This document shows, piece by piece, positions 1 to 7,170 of a stretch of DNA of 12,130 nt. The stretch is from contig JAZKAK010000032.1 in assembly GCA_040389165.1 (NCBI GenBank), positions 1 to 12,130 of the forward strand. Direction: 5' to 3'. The translations under genes and the position numbers were made by a program. Below the pieces are notes generated by a model that ran no database searches, had not been told where the DNA came from, and saw nothing but the letters and a program-made list of their open reading frames with translations. The first letter of the stretch is position 1, and every line of letters begins with the position of its first letter. Source of the DNA: CAIOTO01 sp040389165. Its GTDB lineage: Bacteria > Pseudomonadota > Alphaproteobacteria > Paracaedibacterales > CAIOTO01.

Positions 1-489
1 TGGAATTACACAATATCACACAAAGTTATGTAAGTTATTTTTGCACAGTTCCTTATATGATTATCTCTTTGCACGTCATGATCACTTTGTGTCGACAGGA
101 CAGGATCTGAAAATAATAAAAATATTATAATACCAAACGTCATTTTCCAGTGCTGCACAGGATTTCCTCAACCATTATGATTTTCTGATTAAAACTATGA
201 TCACATCATTTTTCTTAAAATCCAATGTATTTTCACATTAATTGAAAACGTCTTATTTGTTTATTCAAGCAGGCAAACAAAAAGTGCGATTCTATGGCAA
301 AACATTTCAAAATTATGGCGTATTTACTCACTGGGAGGCCGAGTTTAATGAAACACAATCCGCGTCTATCTACTCAATTTAATAAGAGCCTAAAAACTAT
401 TGTTGTTAACAATTATATTTTTTACGATTTGTTAACACATATTTGTTGAAATAAGAATAAGACTAACATCTTTTTTAGGTGAACAAAAA
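1..489. other. Gene-free AT-rich leader region
   Basis: I find no supportable gene in this stretch. One open frame of 51 codons begins at an ATG at 294, but it has no ribosome binding site and no recognisable product, so it is not called. The only structure that stands out is a pair of GTTAAC palindromes at 405-410 and 431-436, listed separately. The region probably carries the promoter and 5' leader of the repeat-protein gene at 490 and the end of whatever lies upstream of the window. Confidence 0.5.
403..437. promoter_or_regulatory. Paired TTGTTAACA sites upstream of the repeat-protein gene
   Basis: The nonamer TTGTTAACA occurs at 403-411 and again at 429-437. The first copy extends to the perfect 10-bp palindrome TTGTTAACAA (403-412). 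The GTTAAC cores are 26 bp apart and lie 50-85 bp upstream of the start codon at 490, which suits an operator or activator site. A weak sigma-70-like pair (TTGTTG at 400-405, TACGAT at 423-428, spacer 17) overlaps both sites. That they are binding sites is inference; in AT-rich DNA such hexamers also arise by chance. Confidence 0.3.
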
Positions 490-1839
490 ATGATTTTCAA
501 ATATCAGCCACCAGTCTCGCTTGCATTATGCATTTCAATTCTTGCTTTGAGCACAGCCATGAGCTATGCAACAACGACAACAACAAGTACTGCTACCCCT
601 GTAACAATGACGGTCGTTGCACCTGCTCCAGTAACAACAGTGGCTGCACCAGCTCCGGCAACAATGACGGTCGCAGCACCTGCTCCAGTAACAACAGTTG
701 CAACTCCGACAACCACAGTAGCATCAACAACTATAGCTGGAGCAACTCAACAAGCCGTGCAAGATGTTGAATCTCAGGTGGTACCGTATATAACACAACA
801 AGTAGCTCAACAAGTAGCTCAACAGGCAGCACAACAAGTAACACAGCAAATATCACAAATAGCAACACAACAAGTAGCACAAATTGCATCACAACAAGTT
901 GCACAAGCACTCTCTCAACAAGCGGCGGCTGTTATACAGCAAATAGCACAACAAGCTGCCCAGCAAGTAGCACAACAAGTTGCTCAGCAAATTACGCAGC
1001 AAGTAGCACAACAAGCGGCACAACAAGTAGCGCAACAGGCTGCGCAACAAGTAACACAACAAGTAACACAGCAAGCAACCCAACTTGTAGCACAACAAGC
1101 GGCGCAACAAGTGGCTCAGCAATTAGCACAGCAATCATCGCAAACGACACAACAAATAGCGCAGCAAGCTGCACAGCAAGCAAGTCAACTTGTAGCACAG
1201 CAAATCCCAACGCAAGTAACGCAACAAGTAACCCAGCAAGCGCAGCAAGCCGCACAACAGATTTCTCAACAGGTTGCACAACAAATAGCTACCCAAGCAA
1301 CGGCACAAGTTGCACAAGAGCTAGCGCATCAATCACCTCAAATGTTGCAGCAAGTAGCTCAACAGGTAGGGCAGCAGGCTGCACAGCAACTATCACAACA
1401 AACACCTCAGATCGCACAACAAGCGGCGCAACAAGCAAATCAGCAAGTCGCTCAACAAATCGCACAACAATTGGCTGCACAATCGCCAAATATAGCACAC
1501 CAACTTGCGCAACAAGCTTCACAGCAAGCAACACAAACATTAAGTCAGCAGATCGAGCAACAGGCAGCACAACAAGTTGCGCAACAAATCGCACAACAAG
1601 CGGCACAACAAGCGGTGCATCAGGCAATGCAATATATGCATCAACATCATACAATTCAAACAGAAGTTGACCAAGCAGTAAAACAATCAGAAGCCGACCG
1701 TGCAGTAGCACAGGCCACAACTCCACGATTGGCAGCACAGCAATTAGCAGAACAGGCTACATCTCAACAATTGGCAACACAGAAATCACCAGCACAGGAT
1801 GCATCTCCACAGGTAGCAGAAGCTCAAGCAAATCTATAA
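490..1839 (+). CDS. Secreted Gln/Ala-rich tetrapeptide-repeat protein, function unknown
   Basis: I do not recognise a family. Residues 1-27 form a signal peptide (K4, hydrophobic core about 9-22, likely cleavage after SYA at 27), so export by Sec is expected. Residues 28-82 are a Thr/Ala/Pro linker with near-repeats of the APAPVTTV and PATMTV type. Residues 101-390 are an almost unbroken series of four-residue units QQ[V/I/A][A/S/T]; by my count about 124 of these 290 residues are Gln. Pro interruptions at 240, 283, 306 and 333 break the helix-favouring series. The tail (391-449) is more ordinary and mildly charged. There is no Lys or Arg between residues 5 and 397, no Cys after the signal peptide, no transmembrane anchor and no sorting motif. 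The start at 490 has AGGTGA (477-482) at good spacing. It could be a long helical or fibrous extracellular protein, an adhesin or a host-directed effector; none of these is shown. The antisense open frames here are by-products of the repeats. Confidence 0.85.
   Translation: MIFKYQPPVSLALCISILALSTAMSYATTTTTSTATPVTMTVVAPAPVTTVAAPAPATMTVAAPAPVTTVATPTTTVASTTIAGATQQAVQDVESQVVPYITQQVAQQVAQQAAQQVTQQISQIATQQVAQIASQQVAQALSQQAAAVIQQIAQQAAQQVAQQVAQQITQQVAQQAAQQVAQQAAQQVTQQVTQQATQLVAQQAAQQVAQQLAQQSSQTTQQIAQQAAQQASQLVAQQIPTQVTQQVTQQAQQAAQQISQQVAQQIATQATAQVAQELAHQSPQMLQQVAQQVGQQAAQQLSQQTPQIAQQAAQQANQQVAQQIAQQLAAQSPNIAHQLAQQASQQATQTLSQQIEQQAAQQVAQQIAQQAAQQAVHQAMQYMHQHHTIQTEVDQAVKQSEADRAVAQATTPRLAAQQLAEQATSQQLATQKSPAQDASPQVAEAQANL
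773..1660 (+). repeat. 12-bp coding tandem repeat array (QQVA-type units)
   Basis: The DNA is a degenerate tandem array whose unit is close to CAACAAGTAGCA, which encodes Gln-Gln-Val-Ala. CAA and CAG alternate and the third and fourth codons vary (GTA/GTT/ATA/GCA, then GCA/GCG/ACA/TCA). The copies are therefore diverged at synonymous positions, and the array is old or under protein-level selection rather than freshly expanded. Longer motifs recur imperfectly around the SPQ/TPQ breaks every 23-27 residues. Confidence 0.8.
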
Positions 1840-1930
1840 ATAGATGATGGCAATCAGAAGAAAGAAGACAAGTTCGTAAATACGTATATACCGCAGTGTG
1901 CACGTTTTTTAGATTGATATTTTTCATGCC

Positions 1931-1968
1931 TGTCATTCCCGCCTCCGCGGGAATGACAAGTGTTTTTG
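1931..1968. terminator. GC-rich 12-bp palindrome, candidate terminator or REP-type repeat
   Basis: TGTCATTCCCGC (1931-1942) and GCGGGAATGACA (1947-1958) are perfect reverse complements separated by the loop CTCC, giving a very stable hairpin. On the plus strand it is followed by AGTGTTTTTG, so it can terminate transcripts from the repeat-protein gene. On the minus strand, where the rph transcript arrives, no T-run follows. The sequence also matches the widespread GTCATTCCCGC...GCGGGAAT class of dispersed bacterial palindromes, which typically translate as VIPAEAG, as this one does on the minus strand. Both roles are compatible. Confidence 0.7.
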
Positions 1969-2010
1969 AAACAAAATCAGGTCTCAAGAATCAGTAGATA
2001 AATTAGTAAC

Positions 2011-2023
2011 GTATACCGTATAC
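2011..2023. repeat. 13-bp palindrome GTATACCGTATAC
   Basis: Two GTATAC hexamers flank a single C just downstream of the rph stop codon. The stem is AT-rich with a one-base centre, so hairpin formation is unlikely; a duplex protein-binding site is possible. No function can be assigned. Confidence 0.35.
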
Positions 2024-2024
2024 A

Positions 2025-2744
2025 CTAGTCAATCTTAAGCGCTTGCTTTTGCATTTGAATTAATTCAGCAATACCTACTTTAGATAACGCTAACATTTGC
2101 GCAAATTCTTCTTCACTAAACGGCTCCTTTTCTGCTGCGGCTTGAATCTCAACAAGACGACCGCTACCCGTAATAACAAAATTAGCATCAACTTGCGCCG
2201 ATGAATCTTCAATGTAATTCAAATCAAGTCGTGCTTCTCCGTCAATAATACCACATGAAACTGCAGCGATATGATCCGTTAATGGCATAGAGGAAATCTT
2301 TTTATTTGCAACTAATTTTTGCAAGGCTTGATGCAATGCTACATAAGCACCTGTAATGCTTGCCGTTCGCGTGCCACCATCCGCTTGCAACACATCACAA
2401 TCGATACGAATTTGACGTTCACCCAAAGCCTTCAAATTAACAACAGAGCGCAATACGCGGCCAATTAAACGTTGAATTTCTTGTGTACGGCCCGATTGCT
2501 TTCCTCTTGCCGCTTCACGATCAACACGATCATGCGTCGCACGTGGCAACATGCCATATTCAGCCGTAATCCAACCTGCACCTGTATTACGCAAAAAAGC
2601 AGGAACTCTTTCTTCAATTGTCGCAGCACAAATGACATGCGTATCGCCAAATTTCACAAAACATGACCCTTCGGCATATTTGACAAAACTTGGACCAAGA
2701 AAAATTGGACGGAGCTCTGCTGATTGACGGCGATCTGGACGCAT
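2025..2744 (-). CDS. rph: Ribonuclease PH
   Basis: RNase PH is a phosphate-dependent 3'-5' exoribonuclease that trims the 3' ends of tRNA precursors and other structured RNAs, releasing nucleoside diphosphates; it works in the cytoplasm as a hexamer. The 239-aa length is typical. The N-terminal RPDRRQSAELRPI block, the QSGRTQEIQRLIGR block (83-96), the GGTRT phosphate-binding segment (123-127) and LDLNYIEDSSAQVD (173-186) with the catalytic acid pair D180 and D186 are all present, so the enzyme should be active. The start at 2744 is preceded by AAGAGG six bases upstream. The gene is divergent from lpxB across 84 bp. In many alphaproteobacteria rph stands next to hrcA; here its neighbour is lpxB, so the order differs from that arrangement. 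Confidence 0.97.
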   Translation of the reverse strand: MRPDRRQSAELRPIFLGPSFVKYAEGSCFVKFGDTHVICAATIEERVPAFLRNTGAGWITAEYGMLPRATHDRVDREAARGKQSGRTQEIQRLIGRVLRSVVNLKALGERQIRIDCDVLQADGGTRTASITGAYVALHQALQKLVANKKISSMPLTDHIAAVSCGIIDGEARLDLNYIEDSSAQVDANFVITGSGRLVEIQAAAEKEPFSEEEFAQMLALSKVGIAELIQMQKQALKID

Positions 2745-2764
2745 AAAAAACCTCTTAAAATGTA

Positions 2765-2813
2765 ATGAATATCGTATTCAAAGCGAGTATAATCGCGAAA
2801 AGAGCTTTTTGAA
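2765..2813. promoter_or_regulatory. Overlapping divergent promoters for rph and lpxB
   Basis: The bases AGTATAAT at 2786-2793 read TATAAT on the plus strand (2788-2793) and TATACT on the minus strand (2791-2786), so the two opposed -10 elements overlap. The minus-strand promoter has TTCAAA (reverse complement of 2808-2813) at a 16-bp spacer, 4 of 6 to consensus. The plus-strand -35 (about 2765-2770) is weak. The predicted starts would leave leaders of about 35 nt for rph and 28 nt for lpxB. This comes from sequence inspection only; transcription starts are not known. Confidence 0.5.
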
Positions 2814-2828
2814 ACACTTTCAAGCATA

Positions 2829-3965
2829 ATGACACCAAAAATTTACATAATTGCGGGCGAAGCATCGGGTGATTTCCTGGGAAGCAATTTAGCAACAGCA
2901 TTAAATAAACAAAGATCTGACCTTATGTTACGTGGCATTGGCGGCGATTTAATGAACGATGCCGGCGTTGAGCTATTGTTTCATTGCGATGAAATTTCTG
3001 TCATGGGATTAGCTGAGATAATTCCACATATCAGACGTATCAAAAGGCTTATTCAACAAACAATTGATGATATTTGCACCTTCAAGCCAGATGTACTCGT
3101 AACAATTGATTCATCTGGTTTTTGCAATCGCGTAATTGCAGGTGTTATCAAACGCCTTGATATCCCGTGCGTACATTATGTGGCACCTCCCGTGTGGGCA
3201 TGGCGTCCTAAGCGAGCCAAAAAGCTTGCTCAATGGGGCGCTGTCAAACACCTTATGTGTTTATTTCCGTTTGAACCACCTTATTTTACCGTGCATGGCT
3301 TACCAACGACAGTCGTCGGGCATCCAGTTATCAATATGGATTGGACATCCGATGAATCCATATACAAAACAGTCGGAATCGACACAGACAAAAAGAATAT
3401 TTGTCTTTTGCCAGGTAGCAGAAGAGGCGAAATAAAACGGCACCTTGCCACCTTCGCTGAAACTGTCAAAGGATTAGATGTTAACATTATCGTACCAACG
3501 TTTGCTAAATTCACGGCTGAAATCAAAACTGCCCTCCCCTTTGCACATATTATTACCGACCCAGAACTCAAACGAAAAGCAATGATACTGTGTGACGTTG
3601 CTTTAGCCGCTAGCGGCACTGTATCACTTGAACTTGCTATGGCAAAAACACCAATGATCATAGCCTATCGTGCATCATGGATAACCGCAGTATTGCTTAA
3701 ATATTTCCTTAAAATATCCTCTGTTTGCCTTGTCAACATACTGCTTAACAAAAAAGTGGTCCTTGAGTATTTACAAAAGTCGTGCAATGCTAAAGACTTA
3801 AGATTGGCCTTAATAGCCATGCTTGATGGAAAAAACCCAGATGGCACACCGATTGAACAAACGCCTGAACTATTTGATCAAGTTCGCCAATTATTAACCC
3901 CTTTGGGTGGCAAAACACCCGCGGAAAAAGCAGCAGAGGTTGTGCTTAGCTATGTGTCTAAATAA
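2829..3965 (+). CDS. lpxB: Lipid-A-disaccharide synthase
   Basis: LpxB (glycosyltransferase family 19) joins UDP-2,3-diacylglucosamine to lipid X (2,3-diacylglucosamine 1-phosphate), making the tetraacyl disaccharide 1-phosphate of lipid A at the inner face of the cytoplasmic membrane. The 378-aa length fits. Visible family signatures are GEASGD (10-15), VTIDSSGFCNRV (91-102), YVAPPVWAWRPKRA (117-130), FPFEPPYF (146-153), VGHP (163-166), LLPGSRRGEI (193-202) and the ASGTVSLELA donor-site segment near 264-273. The ATG at 2829 has no clear Shine-Dalgarno sequence, although it is the natural family start (short N-terminus before IYIIAGEASGD). It overlaps the next gene by 14 bp, implying co-transcription and probably translational coupling. 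It is not next to the usual lpxD-fabZ-lpxA cluster within this window. Confidence 0.97.
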   Translation: MTPKIYIIAGEASGDFLGSNLATALNKQRSDLMLRGIGGDLMNDAGVELLFHCDEISVMGLAEIIPHIRRIKRLIQQTIDDICTFKPDVLVTIDSSGFCNRVIAGVIKRLDIPCVHYVAPPVWAWRPKRAKKLAQWGAVKHLMCLFPFEPPYFTVHGLPTTVVGHPVINMDWTSDESIYKTVGIDTDKKNICLLPGSRRGEIKRHLATFAETVKGLDVNIIVPTFAKFTAEIKTALPFAHIITDPELKRKAMILCDVALAASGTVSLELAMAKTPMIIAYRASWITAVLLKYFLKISSVCLVNILLNKKVVLEYLQKSCNAKDLRLALIAMLDGKNPDGTPIEQTPELFDQVRQLLTPLGGKTPAEKAAEVVLSYVSK

Positions 3966-4446
3966 AATCATTCTTTTATGCGTGTGCCTTGCTATTTCCG
4001 GCTGCGGCTTTGAACCCGTTTATAAAACAAAGAATAATGCAGAGCGCCCGCAAGCATTCAAACTTATCGTTACAGGATCGAATGATCAAGCCTATACAAC
4101 ATACAGGCTAAGACGCGAACTTGAGACATGGCTACCAACGATTGCTCAAAAAGTACCGCGTCAATTAACAGTAAAAATTGCGCTCGAAGAGGCCTATGGA
4201 AGCATTGCTTATAATGCCAAGGCTAAGGCACAACGTAATCAAGGACAATTACGTGCTATTATTCAGGTGCTGGATGGCGGTCTGACCCCACTTCATGAAG
4301 CAAAATTAGACGGCGCAACGTCGTACACCGTTGACTATGTTGAAGAATTCTCGACGATCTCTGCTGAATCAGGCGCACGCGAGCGTTTGATTAAGAACCT
4401 AGCACAAGACATCTCACATGAATTGTCGTTAATTGAGGTGAAGTAA
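3952..4446 (+). CDS. lptE: LPS-assembly lipoprotein, LptE-like
   Basis: This is a predicted outer-membrane lipoprotein that would plug the LptD barrel and help insert LPS into the outer leaflet. I start it at the ATG at 3952, inside the end of lpxB, because this places a proper lipoprotein signal peptide at the N-terminus: residues 1-17 with hydrophobic core IILLCVCLAI and lipobox ISGC, lipidated at Cys18. An in-frame ATG at 3907 would add 15 charged residues ahead of the signal. The mature start CGFEPVYK matches the alphaproteobacterial LptE-type pattern (CGF-x-P-x-Y), and 164 aa is a usual length. In many alphaproteobacteria this gene lies between leuS and holA; here neither is adjacent and it is coupled to lpxB instead. 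The family call rests on motif, size and operon context; E. coli LptE itself would be only weakly similar. Confidence 0.8.
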   Translation: MCLNKIILLCVCLAISGCGFEPVYKTKNNAERPQAFKLIVTGSNDQAYTTYRLRRELETWLPTIAQKVPRQLTVKIALEEAYGSIAYNAKAKAQRNQGQLRAIIQVLDGGLTPLHEAKLDGATSYTVDYVEEFSTISAESGARERLIKNLAQDISHELSLIEVK

Positions 4447-4524
4447 TATACACATGATATCAAACAAATCGATATGCCATGTACCACACTCATGTCATGT
4501 GTTTAAATATTAATAATTATCACC

Positions 4525-4551
4525 CTTGCTCTTGCTTCAGCAATGTTATAG
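4525..4551 (+). promoter_or_regulatory. RpoH (heat-shock)-type promoter for clpB
   Basis: CTTG at 4525-4528 is followed after exactly 17 bases by TTATAG (4546-4551). This agrees with the alphaproteobacterial sigma-32 pattern of CTTG, about 17 bases, then a TAT-containing -10. It lies about 65 bp upstream of the clpB start, and clpB is a standard RpoH target. The resulting leader of about 57 nt ends in AGGAG (4605-4609), six bases before the ATG. Confidence 0.5.
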
Positions 4552-4614
4552 ATTCGTCTCAGACGTAGATGAAAAAGAATAGCCTCCAATAATCAATCAA
4601 AAACAGGAGTTTTT

Positions 4615-7170
4615 ATGCAGACAGATCGTTACACGCAAAGAAGTCAAGGAATGCTTCAAAATGCACAGCTGCTTGCTGTACGTGAAGGGCATCAACAGTT
4701 AAGCCCTCTACACCTTTTAAAAGTACTCCTTGATGATCCCGACGGATTGTGCGCTTCTATCTTGCAAAATGCAGCTGGCAATACTGCACAGCTTGAACAA
4801 AAAATCCTGGCTGGTCTTAAAAAAATACCAAACGTAACTGGCACTACTGCTGGTAATGTGTACATTTCACAAGAACTTGCAAAAGCATTGGAAGCCGCTG
4901 AACAAAAATCGACTCAGATGGGCGATACCTTTGTTAGTGCCGAATTACTTTTGTATGGTCTCACTTCTATTTCACCAACGAAAGAACTTATTGAAAGCAT
5001 TGGCGCAACACAAAAGGCAATTGATACAGCGATTCAAGCATTGCGAAAGGGCAGAAAAGTTGAATCACAATCAGCGGAAGAAAATTACGAAGCACTCAAA
5101 AAATACGCGCGTGACTTAACGCAAGCTGTGCGTGAAGGAAAATTAGATCCAGTTATTGGGCGTGATGAAGAGATCAGACGCACCATTCAAGTACTGTGCC
5201 GCCGTACAAAAAACAACCCTGTTCTTATTGGCGAACCTGGCGTCGGAAAAACTGCTATTGCAGAAGGGCTCGCTCAACGTATCGTTAAGGGTGACGTACC
5301 AGAAGCAATGCGTAATACGAAACTGATGGCACTTGATTTGGGTGCACTACTTGCTGGTGCGAAATACCGCGGCGAATTCGAAGAACGTTTAAAGGCTGTA
5401 TTGGCAGAAATTACGAATGCTGCGGGTGAAGTGATTGTCTTTATCGATGAACTACACACACTTGTTGGCGCAGGCAAAACAGATGGTGCTATGGATGCAT
5501 CTAACATGTTAAAGCCTGCCCTTGCACGCGGTGAATTGCACTGTATTGGCGCGACAACGCTCGATGAATATAGGCTTTATATTGAAAAGGATCCCGCGCT
5601 TGCGCGTCGGTTCCAGTCTGTTTTTGTATCAGAACCAACAGTTGAAGATAGCATTTCAATATTACGCGGCCTCAAAGAAAAATACGAACTACATCACGGT
5701 GTTCGCATCAGTGATAATGCGATCGTCGCGGCATGTACCTATTCCAATCGCTATATCAGCGATCGTTTTTTGCCTGATAAGGCTATTGATTTAATGGATG
5801 AAGCCGCAAGCCGTTTGCGCATGGTCGTTGACTCAAAACCTGAGGATATCGATGAACTTGATCGTCGCATTATCCAACTAAAAATTGAACGAGAGGCTCT
5901 CAAGAAAGAAAGCGATGCTGCATCAAAAGATCGCCTCGGTAAACTTGAAAAAGAACTTGCTGATTTGGAAGAAAAGTCACGCAAACTCAATGCTGTATGG
6001 CAGCAAGAAAAACAACATCTTGACAGTGGTCGCAAACTGAAATCTCAGATTGAACAACTTAAAACTGAACAAGAAATTGCACAACGTCGCGGTGATTTGA
6101 CACGTGCAGGCGAAATTCTATATAGCCGTCTGCCCGAACTAGAGCGAAAGCTTTTAGAGCTTTCAAATGATGAGAATCATAAGTCTTTTAAAGAAGAAGT
6201 CACCGAACAGGATATTGCGTTAATCGTATCCCGTTGGACAGGTATACCTGTTGAAAAAATGCTCACGGGTGAACGTGAAAAGCTGATAAAAATGGAAGAA
6301 AAGCTTCACGAACGCGTCATCGGCCAAGACNNNNNNNNNNATGCTGTTAGGCGCTCACGTGCAGGTCTTCAAGACCCTAACAGGCCTATGGGATCATTTT
6401 TATTTTTAGGCCCAACCGGTGTAGGCAAAACAGAATTGTGCAAAACACTTGCGGCATTTTTGTTTGATGACGAAATAAACCTTATTCGCATCGATATGTC
6501 TGAATACATGGAAAAGCATTCAGTTGCGCGACTAATTGGCGCACCTCCAGGATATGTGGGATATGAGCAAGGCGGAGCCTTAACTGAAGCTGTTCGCCGT
6601 CGCCCTTATTCCGTCATTTTGTTTGATGAAGTTGAAAAGGCCCACAGCGATGTTTTTAACATTTTATTACAAGTCTTAGATGATGGACGTCTAACTGACA
6701 GTCAAGGGCGCACCGTTGATTTCAGAAATACTATTGTCATTCTAACATCAAATCTTGGCGCTGATGCTCTGAGTCAACAAGAACCAACAGAGACCATTAG
6801 TCCACGTGTGCGTGATCAAGTTATGGCCTCAGTACGTCATGCATTCAGACCAGAATTTTTAAATCGCTTGGATGAAATCACGATCTTCAACCGTTTACGC
6901 AAATCCGATATGGCTGCAATCGTCGGCATTCAACTAAAGGGCCTCCAAACACGTCTTTCTGACCGAAAAATTACGCTTAACTTTACGGACGCTGCGCTTC
7001 ATTGGCTTGTTGAGACTGGATATGACCCCATGTATGGTGCACGTCCCCTTCGTCGTGTCATACAGCGTGAATTGCAAGATCCACTCGCGCTTAAGATTTT
7101 AGCAGGAGACATCTTGGATGGATCAGCAGTTCACGTTGATAGTGATGGAAGCACACTTAATTTAAAATAG
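4615..7170 (+). CDS. clpB: ATP-dependent disaggregase chaperone ClpB
   Basis: ClpB is a hexameric Hsp104-type AAA+ machine that, with DnaK, threads aggregated proteins through its pore and rescues them after stress. Domains in order: Clp N-domain (1-145); AAA1 with Walker A GEPGVGKT (206-213), pore loop YRGEF (251-255), Walker B VIVFIDE (273-279) and arginine fingers RR (331-332); a coiled-coil M-domain (about 400-525), which marks ClpB rather than ClpA or ClpC; AAA2 with Walker A GPTGVGKT (599-606), pore loop GYVG (646-649), Walker B VILFDE (667-672) and sensor-2 GARPLRR near the C-terminus. The 851 translated residues include four unknown ones from 10 N at 6331-6340. Comparison with the conserved VIGQ(N/D)EAVDAVSNA(I/V)RRSRAG segment suggests four codons are missing there, for a true length of about 855. 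AGGAG precedes the start. The 3' end overlaps the convergent downstream gene by 9 bp. Confidence 0.98.
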   Translation: MQTDRYTQRSQGMLQNAQLLAVREGHQQLSPLHLLKVLLDDPDGLCASILQNAAGNTAQLEQKILAGLKKIPNVTGTTAGNVYISQELAKALEAAEQKSTQMGDTFVSAELLLYGLTSISPTKELIESIGATQKAIDTAIQALRKGRKVESQSAEENYEALKKYARDLTQAVREGKLDPVIGRDEEIRRTIQVLCRRTKNNPVLIGEPGVGKTAIAEGLAQRIVKGDVPEAMRNTKLMALDLGALLAGAKYRGEFEERLKAVLAEITNAAGEVIVFIDELHTLVGAGKTDGAMDASNMLKPALARGELHCIGATTLDEYRLYIEKDPALARRFQSVFVSEPTVEDSISILRGLKEKYELHHGVRISDNAIVAACTYSNRYISDRFLPDKAIDLMDEAASRLRMVVDSKPEDIDELDRRIIQLKIEREALKKESDAASKDRLGKLEKELADLEEKSRKLNAVWQQEKQHLDSGRKLKSQIEQLKTEQEIAQRRGDLTRAGEILYSRLPELERKLLELSNDENHKSFKEEVTEQDIALIVSRWTGIPVEKMLTGEREKLIKMEEKLHERVIGQDXXXXAVRRSRAGLQDPNRPMGSFLFLGPTGVGKTELCKTLAAFLFDDEINLIRIDMSEYMEKHSVARLIGAPPGYVGYEQGGALTEAVRRRPYSVILFDEVEKAHSDVFNILLQVLDDGRLTDSQGRTVDFRNTIVILTSNLGADALSQQEPTETISPRVRDQVMASVRHAFRPEFLNRLDEITIFNRLRKSDMAAIVGIQLKGLQTRLSDRKITLNFTDAALHWLVETGYDPMYGARPLRRVIQRELQDPLALKILAGDILDGSAVHVDSDGSTLNLK
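6331..6340. other. Assembly gap (10 N) inside clpB
   Basis: Ten undetermined bases follow VIGQD and precede a codon ending in AT, then AVRRSRAG. In ClpB proteins this linker normally has seven residues (EAVDAVS) and then Asn between those points, needing 22 nt before the AT. The stated gap is therefore probably 12 nt short. The shortfall is a multiple of three, so the frame survives. This is an assembly placeholder, not a biological lesion. Confidence 0.8.

Noticed and set aside
294..449. 51-codon open frame starting ATGGCAAAACAT
   Set aside because: No Shine-Dalgarno sequence, no recognisable product, and it runs through the GTTAAC sites; it is as likely chance as gene.
770..1660. CRISPR or minisatellite-like array
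   Set aside because: The repeat is a degenerate 12-bp coding unit without spacers and in a continuous reading frame with a signal peptide and ribosome binding site.
889..1738. Several long antisense and alternative-frame open frames across the Gln-repeat gene, rich in Leu/Val
   Set aside because: They are forced by the repeat: CAACAAGTAGCA has no stop in several frames. They have no binding sites or family features.
1757..1987. Minus-strand 76-aa frame containing VIPAEAGMTG
   Set aside because: This is the well-known spurious translation of a GTCATTCCCGC-type palindrome, overlapping the end of another gene.
4450..4502. ACACATGA...TCATGTGT inverted repeat after lptE as a terminator
   Set aside because: An 8-bp arm with a loop of about 37 nt, low GC and no T-run; it would be a poor terminator and is probably chance.
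6321..6350. Frameshift or deletion in clpB
   Set aside because: The apparent four-residue shortage coincides with the N-run and is a multiple of three; it is best explained by a placeholder gap.
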